Below, one piece after another: positions 9,312-17,508 of a stretch of DNA of 33,924 nucleotides; positions within the stretch are counted from its first letter, which is position 1; each line of letters begins with the position of its first letter. Below the pieces are notes generated by a model that was not told the origin of the DNA, ran no database searches, and saw nothing but the letters and a program-made list of their open reading frames with translations. Position numbers and translations under genes: made by a program. The stretch is from Clostridiales bacterium (GTDB taxonomy: Bacteria > Bacillota > Clostridia > Lachnospirales > WQUN01). Where the stretch lies: contig JAISZF010000285.1 of the NCBI GenBank assembly GCA_031269415.1, positions 1 through 33,924 of the forward strand, read 5' to 3'.

Positions 9312-9572
9312 TTATAGACCGAATAAATTAAATATAGGAGTGCCGATGGCGCTTATCACATCTAAGACGCCATGTGCTTTTGTATTCACAACCTTAGCGT
9401 TTGATGTGTTAACTAAACCCGTCACAGCTTGAAAACCTATGCCCACAATGCCGAGTATAGTGTTGAATATAGAACCGCCTATAGTCGGCAGACCCAACAG
9501 GCCGCCCCTGACTTGCGTCGACTCTTCCGTATTCAGTTCCGTAAAACTGGAATTAACCAATTCCTTTTTCAT
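9312..9572 (-). CDS. Putative double-glycine-leader secreted peptide (bacteriocin/pheromone-like), 86 aa
   Basis: MKKELVNSSFTELNTEESTQVRGG | LLGLPTIGGSIFNTILGIVGIGFQAVTGLVNTSNAKVVNTKAHGVLDVISAIGTPIFNLFGL. GG-type leader, hydrophobic Gly-rich core, strong GAGGAGG RBS, own terminator. Confidence 0.65.
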   Translation of the reverse strand: MKKELVNSSFTELNTEESTQVRGGLLGLPTIGGSIFNTILGIVGIGFQAVTGLVNTSNAKVVNTKAHGVLDVISAIGTPIFNLFGL

Positions 9573-10098
9573 TTTATGACCTCCTCGCAGATTATACGCC
9601 GCTTGTATCGACAGCCCCTCCTCTTAGTACAGGGGCGGGATTAACAAAGCTAGCTTATTTATGTATTAAAACGACAATATATTCAATAAATTGAATTTTT
9701 TATCGTTTATAGTATTATTATAAGAAATTTAAGATATTTTGTCAATACGTGAAGTATAGAAAATATTTGGAAACCAGAGTAATGGTATTGCCTGATAGTA
9801 GAATCCTCAGCAAACGTTAACATGAAAAACTATTAAATATATTTAAAACGAGCAGATATTTAATAGTCTTATACAACATAAATTTGCCGATGTAATTTTT
9901 ACGCCTATAGCAGACGCTAAGATCCATTTATCGCTGTACCCTTTGCGTCTCGTTTTATATAATCAAGCCGCTCTTAAATCATCAGAAAAATTCTTTTCAA
10001 CTTATTTCTTGATAAATATAACAAATTATATGAATAAAATTTAGTGCATATTACTATTGATGTGATAAATCAATTATGCTACTATGGGTATGCTTGAG

Positions 10099-10154
10099 GA
10101 AACGTTTTCAGAAGTACCTCGGCGATTATTTTTTTACAAAGTGTAAACGTTTAC
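10099..10154 (+). promoter_or_regulatory. Two LacI/cre-type operator-like palindromes upstream of the sugar cluster
   Basis: GGAAACGTTTTC (10098-10109) and perfect palindrome GTAAACGTTTAC (10143-10154), centers 45 bp apart. A LacI-family gene lies in the same cluster. Confidence 0.55.
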
Positions 10155-10171
10155 TTGGAAGGGGGCTATTA

Positions 10172-10957
10172 TTGCTCATTGGAAGCGCTGCTTCTATCGC
10201 GGATTTAGACATATTAATGAATGCGGGTTATGACTACATAGAATTAAGCGCTCGTTATTTATGCGGACTTGAAAACAGACGCGCTAATGAGGTAATCCAC
10301 TCATTTCTTAAGCGTGATTTTCAATGCCTTGGATTTAACGCGTATTGTCCCCCCGCGATTCAGATGGCGGGGCCGCTGTACAATCCAAAAGAAGCTGACG
10401 CTTACACGCGTAAATGTCTTGCGTACGCGCGTGAACTGGATATCCGGCATATAGGCGTCGGTTCGCCTTTATCCAGGCGGCTGCCGCCGGGATACCCTAA
10501 AAAAGAAGCGGCGGAACAAATCCGCGGGTTCTTAACCATAACCGCGGATATATTCGGCGCGGCGGGCATATATGTCTGCCTCGAAGCCTTAGCGCCATGT
10601 TACTGCAATTATATCAACACGCTCTCCGAGGCGGCGGAGATAATAAACAGCCTGAATCATCCGTTTTTAGCCATGGTTCCGGATTTTTACAATATGGAAC
10701 TCAGCGGTGAGTCGAATCTGGATTTATCTGTTTATTTGCCGCTTATAAGACATGTCCATATATCTGACGATGACGGCTCGCCTGCCCTGCGCTCTTTTCT
10801 GAAAAGCGAAAAATTTCCGATTCACGGACAGCGCTTGAAAAGCTTGCTGGGCACCGGGTATAACGGCGCGTTAAGCGTCGAGATTGACGTTCCCGCGGAT
10901 TTGACGCGCGCTTCACGAACACTGGAATTTTTGCGCGGCGTTGTTTCACGGTGCTGA
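10172..10957 (+). CDS. Sugar phosphate isomerase/epimerase-like TIM barrel (xylose isomerase-like/AP endonuclease 2 family)
   Basis: GYDYIELSARYL...LDIRHIGVGSPLSRRLPPGYP...GIYVCLEALAP...NHPFLAMVPDFYNM...IRHVHISDDDG. TTG 10172 with GGAAGGGGG RBS is preferred to the ORF-track start at 10076, which would place the operators in the coding sequence. Confidence 0.8.
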   Translation: MLIGSAASIADLDILMNAGYDYIELSARYLCGLENRRANEVIHSFLKRDFQCLGFNAYCPPAIQMAGPLYNPKEADAYTRKCLAYARELDIRHIGVGSPLSRRLPPGYPKKEAAEQIRGFLTITADIFGAAGIYVCLEALAPCYCNYINTLSEAAEIINSLNHPFLAMVPDFYNMELSGESNLDLSVYLPLIRHVHISDDDGSPALRSFLKSEKFPIHGQRLKSLLGTGYNGALSVEIDVPADLTRASRTLEFLRGVVSRC

Positions 10958-11004
10958 CGGCTAGGTCATATGCAGTATATTATTTTACAAATTGGAGGAA
11001 CAGT

Positions 11005-11709
11005 ATGTTTTCTGTTGAAGAAAACTTGGCGATTATAAACAAGTTTAAGGGTTTACGGGTTACAGACGTACGCGACGGCATGGATTGGGTAGGATATATG
11101 CACTACGGCACGGTTCATCACTCAATCCGCCCGCTATACCGCGCCAGCGCGATCGGCATCGCGCGGACGGCTCGTTACCTGCCATTCGAAGGCCCCGCGC
11201 CGACGGTAACCGGAGACGAGTATACCAAATGGGCGCATTGGTATTACGGCAATGTATGTACGGATCCTTGGGGCAGAGAGATTCAGCCCGGCGATTTTAT
11301 CTGCTTGGATATCTGCGGTCTGGACGTGGGTTTGCTGGGGTCTAACAATACTCTGGACGGCAAAAAGAAAGGCGCGGTTGGATATCTTACTAACGGAGGA
11401 GGTATCCGTGACACCGACGAGGTAATCCTTGAACAGATACCGATCTGGTCTAAGCATGTTTCCCAGCCCATGGATCAGGGAAGAATCCGTTTTTATGAGA
11501 AAGACATACCCATCGCGGTCGGAGGCGTGGCAATCTATCCCGGTGATGTTATTGTCGCCGACGGCGACGGCGTAATAGCTGTTCCGCGGAAAGCGGCGGA
11601 TGACGTGGCGAAATACGCGTGGCAGGAAGCGTCTAATGACAAAAAGGCGCGTAGGAGCATGTACATAGAAATGGGCATGGAAACAGACTCAACTGTGGAG
11701 ATAGACTGA
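11005..11709 (+). CDS. RraA-like protein (dimethylmenaquinone methyltransferase / HMG aldolase superfamily)
   Basis: FKGLRVTDVRDGMDWVG...GDFICLDICGLDVGLLGSNNTL...GAVGYLTNGGGIRDTDEV...GGVAIYPGDVIVADGDGVIAVPRKAADDVAKYA. ATG 11005 with GGAGGA RBS. Confidence 0.85.
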   Translation: MFSVEENLAIINKFKGLRVTDVRDGMDWVGYMHYGTVHHSIRPLYRASAIGIARTARYLPFEGPAPTVTGDEYTKWAHWYYGNVCTDPWGREIQPGDFICLDICGLDVGLLGSNNTLDGKKKGAVGYLTNGGGIRDTDEVILEQIPIWSKHVSQPMDQGRIRFYEKDIPIAVGGVAIYPGDVIVADGDGVIAVPRKAADDVAKYAWQEASNDKKARRSMYIEMGMETDSTVEID

Positions 11710-11741
11710 AAGCCCAACATTTTAACGAGGAGGATTTGTTA

Positions 11742-13151
11742 ATGAAAAGAATGTTATCCTCAATTCCGGCGCTGATAATTTGTTTATCTCTGGCCGTCGG
11801 ATGCGCCGGAAACAGTCCGGCTCAGACTAACAGCAGTCAGTCCGCGGCGGCGCAGTCCGAGTCCGCGGCGCTTCAACCCGCGGAGCAGAGCGCGTCAGCA
11901 GTCGCGGAAAGCGAATCCGCTCAGCCGGTAGAAAACGTAGAAATTCGCGCCGCGTGGTGGGGCGACACGGGGCGCAACGATCTGTATCAACAGATTACGG
12001 GTCGATTTGAGGCGGATAATCCCGATGTGAAAGTAATATGCGAGCCTGTCAGTTGGACTGATTATTGGGATAAACTGGCCGTTCAGACATCCAGCAACAA
12101 CGCTCCCGATTTTATGGGCATGCACCCGCAATACGCCGCCGACTATATCGGAAGAGGCAAAATCGAGCCGCTTCAGCAGTACATCGACAGCGGCGCGCTT
12201 AATATGGAAGGCTGGCCGGAAGGCGTTATCAACACCGGTTCGGTAAATGGCACGTTATATATGCTGGCTATGGGCGTTACATTCTCGTCTGTATTTGTAA
12301 ACGACGGATTATTTGAACAACTCGGCGTAACCAAACCCGGTTTCGACTGGAACTGGGACGATATGAAAACGATCGGCACGGACACCCGCGCGAAACTTGA
12401 CGCCGCCGGCATGGACAGCTCGTGGTTTATGGCTGATTTATCAAACAACCTGAATTCCTGGAGATATTTTGTGCGTCAGAACGGGCATGAGATTTATACC
12501 GCTGACGGTGAAATAGGCTTCACATTAGAAGACGTAACCGATTGGTGGACAATGTACACGGAATTCCGTCAACTAGGCATTGTACCCGACGCGGCGACGA
12601 CAACCGAATACAGCACGGCTACCTTGGAAGACAGCCTCTTCTCCCGGGATAAGGTTCTTGCCATTCTGGTACCGGTCAATCAATTTAAGCTATATTCCAC
12701 GACATTTCCCGATAAAAAACTCAGTATTATCAGGAACCCAAGCGCGGCCGGCAAAGCGGTCGGCGAGTTCCCCGAAGGGGCGCATTTCGCTATATCATCC
12801 GCGTCCGCGCCTGAGAAAAAAGCCGCGGCCGCCCGTTTAATGAACTTTTGGATTAACTCCGCCGCCAGCTTGGAATTATTCGGGTTGGATCAAGGCGTAC
12901 CCGGAAACACCTCGTTATCTGACTCGTATATGCCAAACCTTGATGAGTACCAGTTGCAGATATACGATTTTGTTGAAAAGCTGTCGGAAATCGGCACTCC
13001 TTCCACTTTCCCGGCTGCCGGGGCGACGGAGGTTGACGCGTTGTTTAAATCAATAGCCGAGTCGATCTCTTTCGAGCAAACTACTGTTGAAGACGGCGCC
13101 CAGCAGTTCTTTGAACAAGCAAAAACCATAGTCGCGGATAATAAATCCTGA
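11742..13151 (+). CDS. ABC transporter sugar-binding lipoprotein
   Basis: Lipoprotein signal MKRMLSSIPALIICLSLAVGCAG and extracellular solute-binding family 1 features (AAWWGDTGRNDLYQQITGRFEADNPDVKV...). Confidence 0.92.
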   Translation: MKRMLSSIPALIICLSLAVGCAGNSPAQTNSSQSAAAQSESAALQPAEQSASAVAESESAQPVENVEIRAAWWGDTGRNDLYQQITGRFEADNPDVKVICEPVSWTDYWDKLAVQTSSNNAPDFMGMHPQYAADYIGRGKIEPLQQYIDSGALNMEGWPEGVINTGSVNGTLYMLAMGVTFSSVFVNDGLFEQLGVTKPGFDWNWDDMKTIGTDTRAKLDAAGMDSSWFMADLSNNLNSWRYFVRQNGHEIYTADGEIGFTLEDVTDWWTMYTEFRQLGIVPDAATTTEYSTATLEDSLFSRDKVLAILVPVNQFKLYSTTFPDKKLSIIRNPSAAGKAVGEFPEGAHFAISSASAPEKKAAAARLMNFWINSAASLELFGLDQGVPGNTSLSDSYMPNLDEYQLQIYDFVEKLSEIGTPSTFPAAGATEVDALFKSIAESISFEQTTVEDGAQQFFEQAKTIVADNKS

Positions 13152-13187
13152 TAAAGTGAGTTAACCCGTGAATTCAGGCTGATTAAC

Positions 13188-13225
13188 GGGAAGCCGCTTC
13201 ATGAATTATTATGAAGCCGCTTCCC
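13188..13225 (+). other. Intercistronic stem-loop between binding protein and first permease gene
   Basis: GGGAAGCCGCTTCAT (13188-13202) / ATGAAGCCGCTTCCC (13211-13225), one mismatch, 8-nt loop, no T-tract; extended by TTAA/TTAA pairing. Confidence 0.65.
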
Positions 13226-13262
13226 TTAACAGGACAGGCGGGGTCGGACGGAGGCGTCTTCG

Positions 13263-14147
13263 ATGAAGCGGCATGTTTTCAATAAACCGTGGGAAGCTTA
13301 TCTGTTTTTACTCCCATGGCTGGTGGGCTTATTGAGCTTCACAATTATTCCGATAATTATGTCGCTGTACTTTTCATTTACGCGTTATGACATGGCAAAC
13401 AGCCCCTTGTGGATTGGCATGGGCAACTATATGACCATGTATAAGGATCCGCGCGTCTGGAAAAGTATAAGCGTTACATTTAGATATGTGTTGCTAGGTA
13501 TCCCGTTTCAATTGTCATTCGCGCTGTTCCTTGCCGTTATTCTGAAAAAACAGCGGGCAGGTGTGCGCATATACAGGGCGGTATATTATCTGCCGTCGCT
13601 TTTTGGGGGCAGCGTTGCGGTAGCGTTACTATGGAGGCAGATCTTCAACAAAGAGGGGATTATAAACCGGCTGCTCTCACTTTTGTCCATTGAGGGTAAG
13701 AACTGGATCGCTTCTCCGGATACGGCGCTTTATACGCTTATACTGCTGTCTATTTGGCAGTTCGGTTCTTCGATGGTCATTTTTTTGGGAGGCTTGCAGC
13801 AAATACCACAGGATTTATACGAGGCGGGTTCGATTGACGGGGCCGGTAAAGTCAGGCTGTTTTTTACCATCACTTTGCCGCTGCTTACCCCGATGGTTTT
13901 CTTTAATCTGATAATGACCATTATAAACGCCTTTCAGGCCTTTACGCCGTCATACATTATCAGCGGCGGAACCGGAAGTCCTGTGGATTCCACGCTTTTC
14001 TATACCCTTTATTTGTATATCAACGGTTTTAAGCAGTTTAAGATGGGATACGCCTCGGCAATGGCATGGGTGTTATTGGTCATAATAGCCGCGGTAACCG
14101 GCGTTATGTTTGGTATAGGTAAAAAGTGGGTGTATTACGATGACTAA
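13263..14147 (+). CDS. ABC sugar transporter permease (MalF/UgpA type)
   Basis: AYLFLLPWLVGLLSFTIIPIIMSLYFSFTRYD and EAGSIDGAGKVRLFFTITLPLLTP (EAA loop). Confidence 0.93.
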   Translation: MKRHVFNKPWEAYLFLLPWLVGLLSFTIIPIIMSLYFSFTRYDMANSPLWIGMGNYMTMYKDPRVWKSISVTFRYVLLGIPFQLSFALFLAVILKKQRAGVRIYRAVYYLPSLFGGSVAVALLWRQIFNKEGIINRLLSLLSIEGKNWIASPDTALYTLILLSIWQFGSSMVIFLGGLQQIPQDLYEAGSIDGAGKVRLFFTITLPLLTPMVFFNLIMTIINAFQAFTPSYIISGGTGSPVDSTLFYTLYLYINGFKQFKMGYASAMAWVLLVIIAAVTGVMFGIGKKWVYYDD

Positions 14148-14979
14148 AAGGCGGGTAAACTCAATTATATTTCACGTTTTGATTATTCTGTTCGGTTTCA
14201 CTATGCTGTATCCGCTGCTATGGATGCTTATGGCGTCATTCAAAACGAACCAGGAGATATTCGCCGGCGTAAACTTTTTCCCCGAAAATCCTACCCTTGG
14301 CAACTACGCCAGCGGATTCAAAGGGGTATCCGGTTACAGTTTCTTCAGATTCATCGGGAATTCGTTTTTATTGGCCGCCGTTTGCATAGTGGGTAATATC
14401 GCATCCTGCTCTATGGCCGCTTTCGCTTTCGCGAAATTAGATTTCAGATTAAATAAGTTTCTGTTTTCCGTAATGATGGTAACGCTCATGCTTCCGTTTC
14501 ATGTACGCCTGATACCGCAATACATAGTTTTTAATGGGATGGGTTGGATTGACACCTTCCTGCCGCTGGCCGTGCCAAAGTTTTTCGCCACGGAGGGTTT
14601 CTTTATCTTCCTCTTAACTCAGTATATGCGCGGCATAAGCAATGAACTGCTTGAGGCGCCGCGCATCGACGGTTGTTCCACTTGGCAGATCTTTTTATAT
14701 TTCATGCTGCCTCTGTCGCTTCCCGGTTTAATGACTATCGGAATTTTTACATTCATATGGACATGGAATGATTTCTTCTCGCAGATGATCTATATTTCCA
14801 ATCCGATAAGATTTACTGTTTCCGTCGCCTTGCGCATGTTTGTCGACACCACCGGCCAAAGCACATGGGGCGCGTTGTTCGCGATGTCTTGCGTGTCTCT
14901 GGTTCCATTGTTCGCGTTATTTATCGGTTTCCAGAGATACCTGATTGAAGGCATCGCCGCGGGCGGCATTAAAGGCTGA
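14140..14979 (+). CDS. ABC sugar transporter permease (MalG/UgpE type)
   Basis: FTMLYPLLWMLMASFKTNQEIF and EAPRIDGCSTWQIFLYFMLPLSLPG; overlaps the previous CDS. Confidence 0.93.
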   Translation: MTKRRVNSIIFHVLIILFGFTMLYPLLWMLMASFKTNQEIFAGVNFFPENPTLGNYASGFKGVSGYSFFRFIGNSFLLAAVCIVGNIASCSMAAFAFAKLDFRLNKFLFSVMMVTLMLPFHVRLIPQYIVFNGMGWIDTFLPLAVPKFFATEGFFIFLLTQYMRGISNELLEAPRIDGCSTWQIFLYFMLPLSLPGLMTIGIFTFIWTWNDFFSQMIYISNPIRFTVSVALRMFVDTTGQSTWGALFAMSCVSLVPLFALFIGFQRYLIEGIAAGGIKG

Positions 14980-15053
14980 GGGAAACTTTCGTATCAGATC
15001 TGTCTGTTTCCTGTGGTATAATGCGATAAAATACCGGAAGGGACGGGCTGGTA

Positions 15054-16079
15054 ATGTCTGAGAGAAATGTAACGCTGCGTGAGGTAGCGAAAAAAGCCGG
15101 AGTATCTATAGCGACAGTCTCAAGGGTTCTCAATGAGTCAAATTATGTAAGTCCCGAGATACAGAAAACCGTACGCGCCGTGGTCAAGGAATTGGGATAT
15201 TACCAAAACTCCGCGGCGCGCAGTCTTAAAACCAATTCTTCCATGACTGTCGGCTTTGTGACAGCCGATATTTCAAATCCATATATGATCAACGTCGCCG
15301 GGGCAGTAGAGGATTTGATATGGGATCTCAAATACAGCCTGGTGGTTTGCAGCACTCACTCCAGCGCCGAGCGGGAGTTGGAATATCTTAAACTCTTAAT
15401 GGGCAGAGGCATTGACGGTCTATTATTAAACGGAACCGGGAGCAACGCCGACTTCATTTCCGATATCAGCAATCGGATCCCCGTCGTGCTTTTGCATAGG
15501 AGTTATGACAATACCGGATTTATCGGCGATCTGGTCGACAGTGACAATGAGGATGGCGTATACGCGCTGACAAAACACCTAATACGTATTGGGCATAAAA
15601 GAATATTCGTTGTGAAGGGACAGGACGTAAGCAATAATAAACTGCGTTTAGCGGGCTTTGCCCGGGCGATGCGTGAAGCCGGCATTGACGCCGGCATACA
15701 TTACCCATATCTATATGGCGATGATTTTACCATAGAGACCGGATATCGAGCCGTTGAAAAGCTGCTCGGCATGGAAGAACGCGCCACCGCGATTCTGGCG
15801 CTCAACAATACCTTGGGTCTAGGCGTGCTTCAAGGGTTGGCCGAGCATAATCTGCGCGCTCCGGAGGATATATCCGTAGCGCATTACAACAGCATCGACC
15901 ATCACGAAATGATGCTCGTCCGACCGATGATGCACCACGTCGATCCTCGCGAGGTAGGATTTACCGCGGGAAAGGCGCTTCTGGCGCGCATGGATAATAA
16001 TAAACTCGCAAACCGCGCCTATATTGTCAAGGGGAAGCTGATACCGGGAAACGCCGTAGGTATGCCGCTTTCAATGTAA
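15054..16079 (+). CDS. LacI-family transcriptional regulator
   Basis: VTLREVAKKAGVSIATVSRVLNESNYVSPEIQKTVRAVVKELGYYQNSAARSL plus periplasmic-binding-like effector domain. Confidence 0.96.
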   Translation: MSERNVTLREVAKKAGVSIATVSRVLNESNYVSPEIQKTVRAVVKELGYYQNSAARSLKTNSSMTVGFVTADISNPYMINVAGAVEDLIWDLKYSLVVCSTHSSAERELEYLKLLMGRGIDGLLLNGTGSNADFISDISNRIPVVLLHRSYDNTGFIGDLVDSDNEDGVYALTKHLIRIGHKRIFVVKGQDVSNNKLRLAGFARAMREAGIDAGIHYPYLYGDDFTIETGYRAVEKLLGMEERATAILALNNTLGLGVLQGLAEHNLRAPEDISVAHYNSIDHHEMMLVRPMMHHVDPREVGFTAGKALLARMDNNKLANRAYIVKGKLIPGNAVGMPLSM

Positions 16080-16114
16080 TAAACCTTAATAAATAATGAG
16101 AGGATCAAAATAAC

Positions 16115-16570
16115 ATGAGCAGTGCGTTTGTATCAGAAAGCACAGGCCGCGCGGTCTTAATCCATATGACTGTCGGTGATCGGCTGCTGGAAACAATACG
16201 CGAGGAAGCAAAGCGTTTGAACATACAATCAGCCATAGTCACCGGCGGCATCGGATCTCTGCGCAAGGCCGTATACCACTATATTGAGGCGGTGACCGAA
16301 GAACCGCGCGACGCTTATAAAACCGTTGAAAGGCCGATGGAACTGGTGTCCCTGCAGGGTATTGTTCTGGAAGGCGAGCCTCACCTGCATATGGCGGCGA
16401 CCGAAGAAGGCGGCGGTGTGTGCCACAGCGGACATGTGGAGGAAGGCTGCGAGATTCAATATTTGGCCGAAATCTCCTTAATTGAGCTGAAAAATCTGCC
16501 TTTAGGCCGACGCGCCGAAAAATATGGAACAGTAACACATTTTGAGCTGTTAAATGGAGGTAACATGTAA
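16115..16570 (+). CDS. PPC/DUF296 domain protein
   Basis: GRAVLIHMTVGDRLLETIREEAKRLNIQSAIVTGGIGSLRKAVYHY...LVSLQGIVLEGEPHLHMAATEEGG. Confidence 0.8.
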   Translation: MSSAFVSESTGRAVLIHMTVGDRLLETIREEAKRLNIQSAIVTGGIGSLRKAVYHYIEAVTEEPRDAYKTVERPMELVSLQGIVLEGEPHLHMAATEEGGGVCHSGHVEEGCEIQYLAEISLIELKNLPLGRRAEKYGTVTHFELLNGGNM

Positions 16571-17508
16571 TGTCAACCCGAAAGCAAAAAAAAGTAGTAA
16601 TAAGCGCGGCGATTACAGGAGGCGTGCATACCCCCTCCATGTCTCCCTATCTGCCGAAAACGCCTGACGAGATAATCCAGAACGCCGTAGACGCCTGTAA
16701 AGCGGGCGCCGCCGTGGTCCATATACACGCGCGGCGCGAGGACGGCAGCCCTACCGCGGAATATGATTATTTCGAGAAAATCCTGTCCGGAATAAAAAAG
16801 CAGTGCGATGTGGTCGTCGGCATTACCACAGGCGGCGCGCAGGGTATGACCGTAGAGGAACGGTTCGCGGTGATAGAACGTTTTAAGCCCGAAATCGCCT
16901 CCGCAAACGGCGGATCCATGAATTTCACCTTTTCCCGTTTAGCCGATACATACAAGCCGTTCCAATATGACTGGGAACAGCCGTTTATTGAACGCACATG
17001 GGACAATATATTCAAGAATACATTCCGCGATATCGAGTACTGTATAAAAATCATGAACGCCTGCGGCACGCGCCCGGAGTTTGAGTGTTTTGACTTCGGT
17101 CAGGTAGCCAACGTAGGTTACTTTGTCAAACAGGGGATCGTTCAAAAACCCGTGTATCTGCAATTCGTGCCCGGCATAATGGGCGGCATGCCCATAGGAT
17201 ATGACGCGATGATGTTTATTATCGAACAGGCCAAAAAACTGGTGAGTCCGGATATAATATACTGCACTGTGGCGCCGGGCAGGCGCATGTTCAGACTGGC
17301 CGCGATGATGGCGATTAACGGCGGCCATGTGCGCGTCGGCATGGAAGACGGACTGTATATAAAACCCAATGGGGAACTGGCAAAGAGCAACGCCGAACAG
17401 GTAAGCAAGATTCGCGGTATTCTGGAAGCGCTTGATTTCGAGATAGCCTCGCCGGACGACGCGCGTGAGGAGTTTGCCCTAAAAGGCGCTGATAAGGTGG
17501 AATTCTGA
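16570..17508 (+). CDS. BKACE (DUF849) beta-keto acid cleavage enzyme
   Basis: KKVVISAAITGGVHTPSMSPYLPKTPDEIIQNAVDACKAGAAVVHIHARREDGSPT (metal-binding HIHAR), VVVGITTGG, MFRLAAMMAINGGHVRVGMED. Confidence 0.92.
   Translation: MSTRKQKKVVISAAITGGVHTPSMSPYLPKTPDEIIQNAVDACKAGAAVVHIHARREDGSPTAEYDYFEKILSGIKKQCDVVVGITTGGAQGMTVEERFAVIERFKPEIASANGGSMNFTFSRLADTYKPFQYDWEQPFIERTWDNIFKNTFRDIEYCIKIMNACGTRPEFECFDFGQVANVGYFVKQGIVQKPVYLQFVPGIMGGMPIGYDAMMFIIEQAKKLVSPDIIYCTVAPGRRMFRLAAMMAINGGHVRVGMEDGLYIKPNGELAKSNAEQVSKIRGILEALDFEIASPDDAREEFALKGADKVEF

Noticed and set aside
9885-9980. Short minus-strand open stretch YKTRRKGYSDKWILASAIGVKITSANLCC in the AT-rich region
   Set aside because: No start codon, RBS or recognisable family; too short to support.
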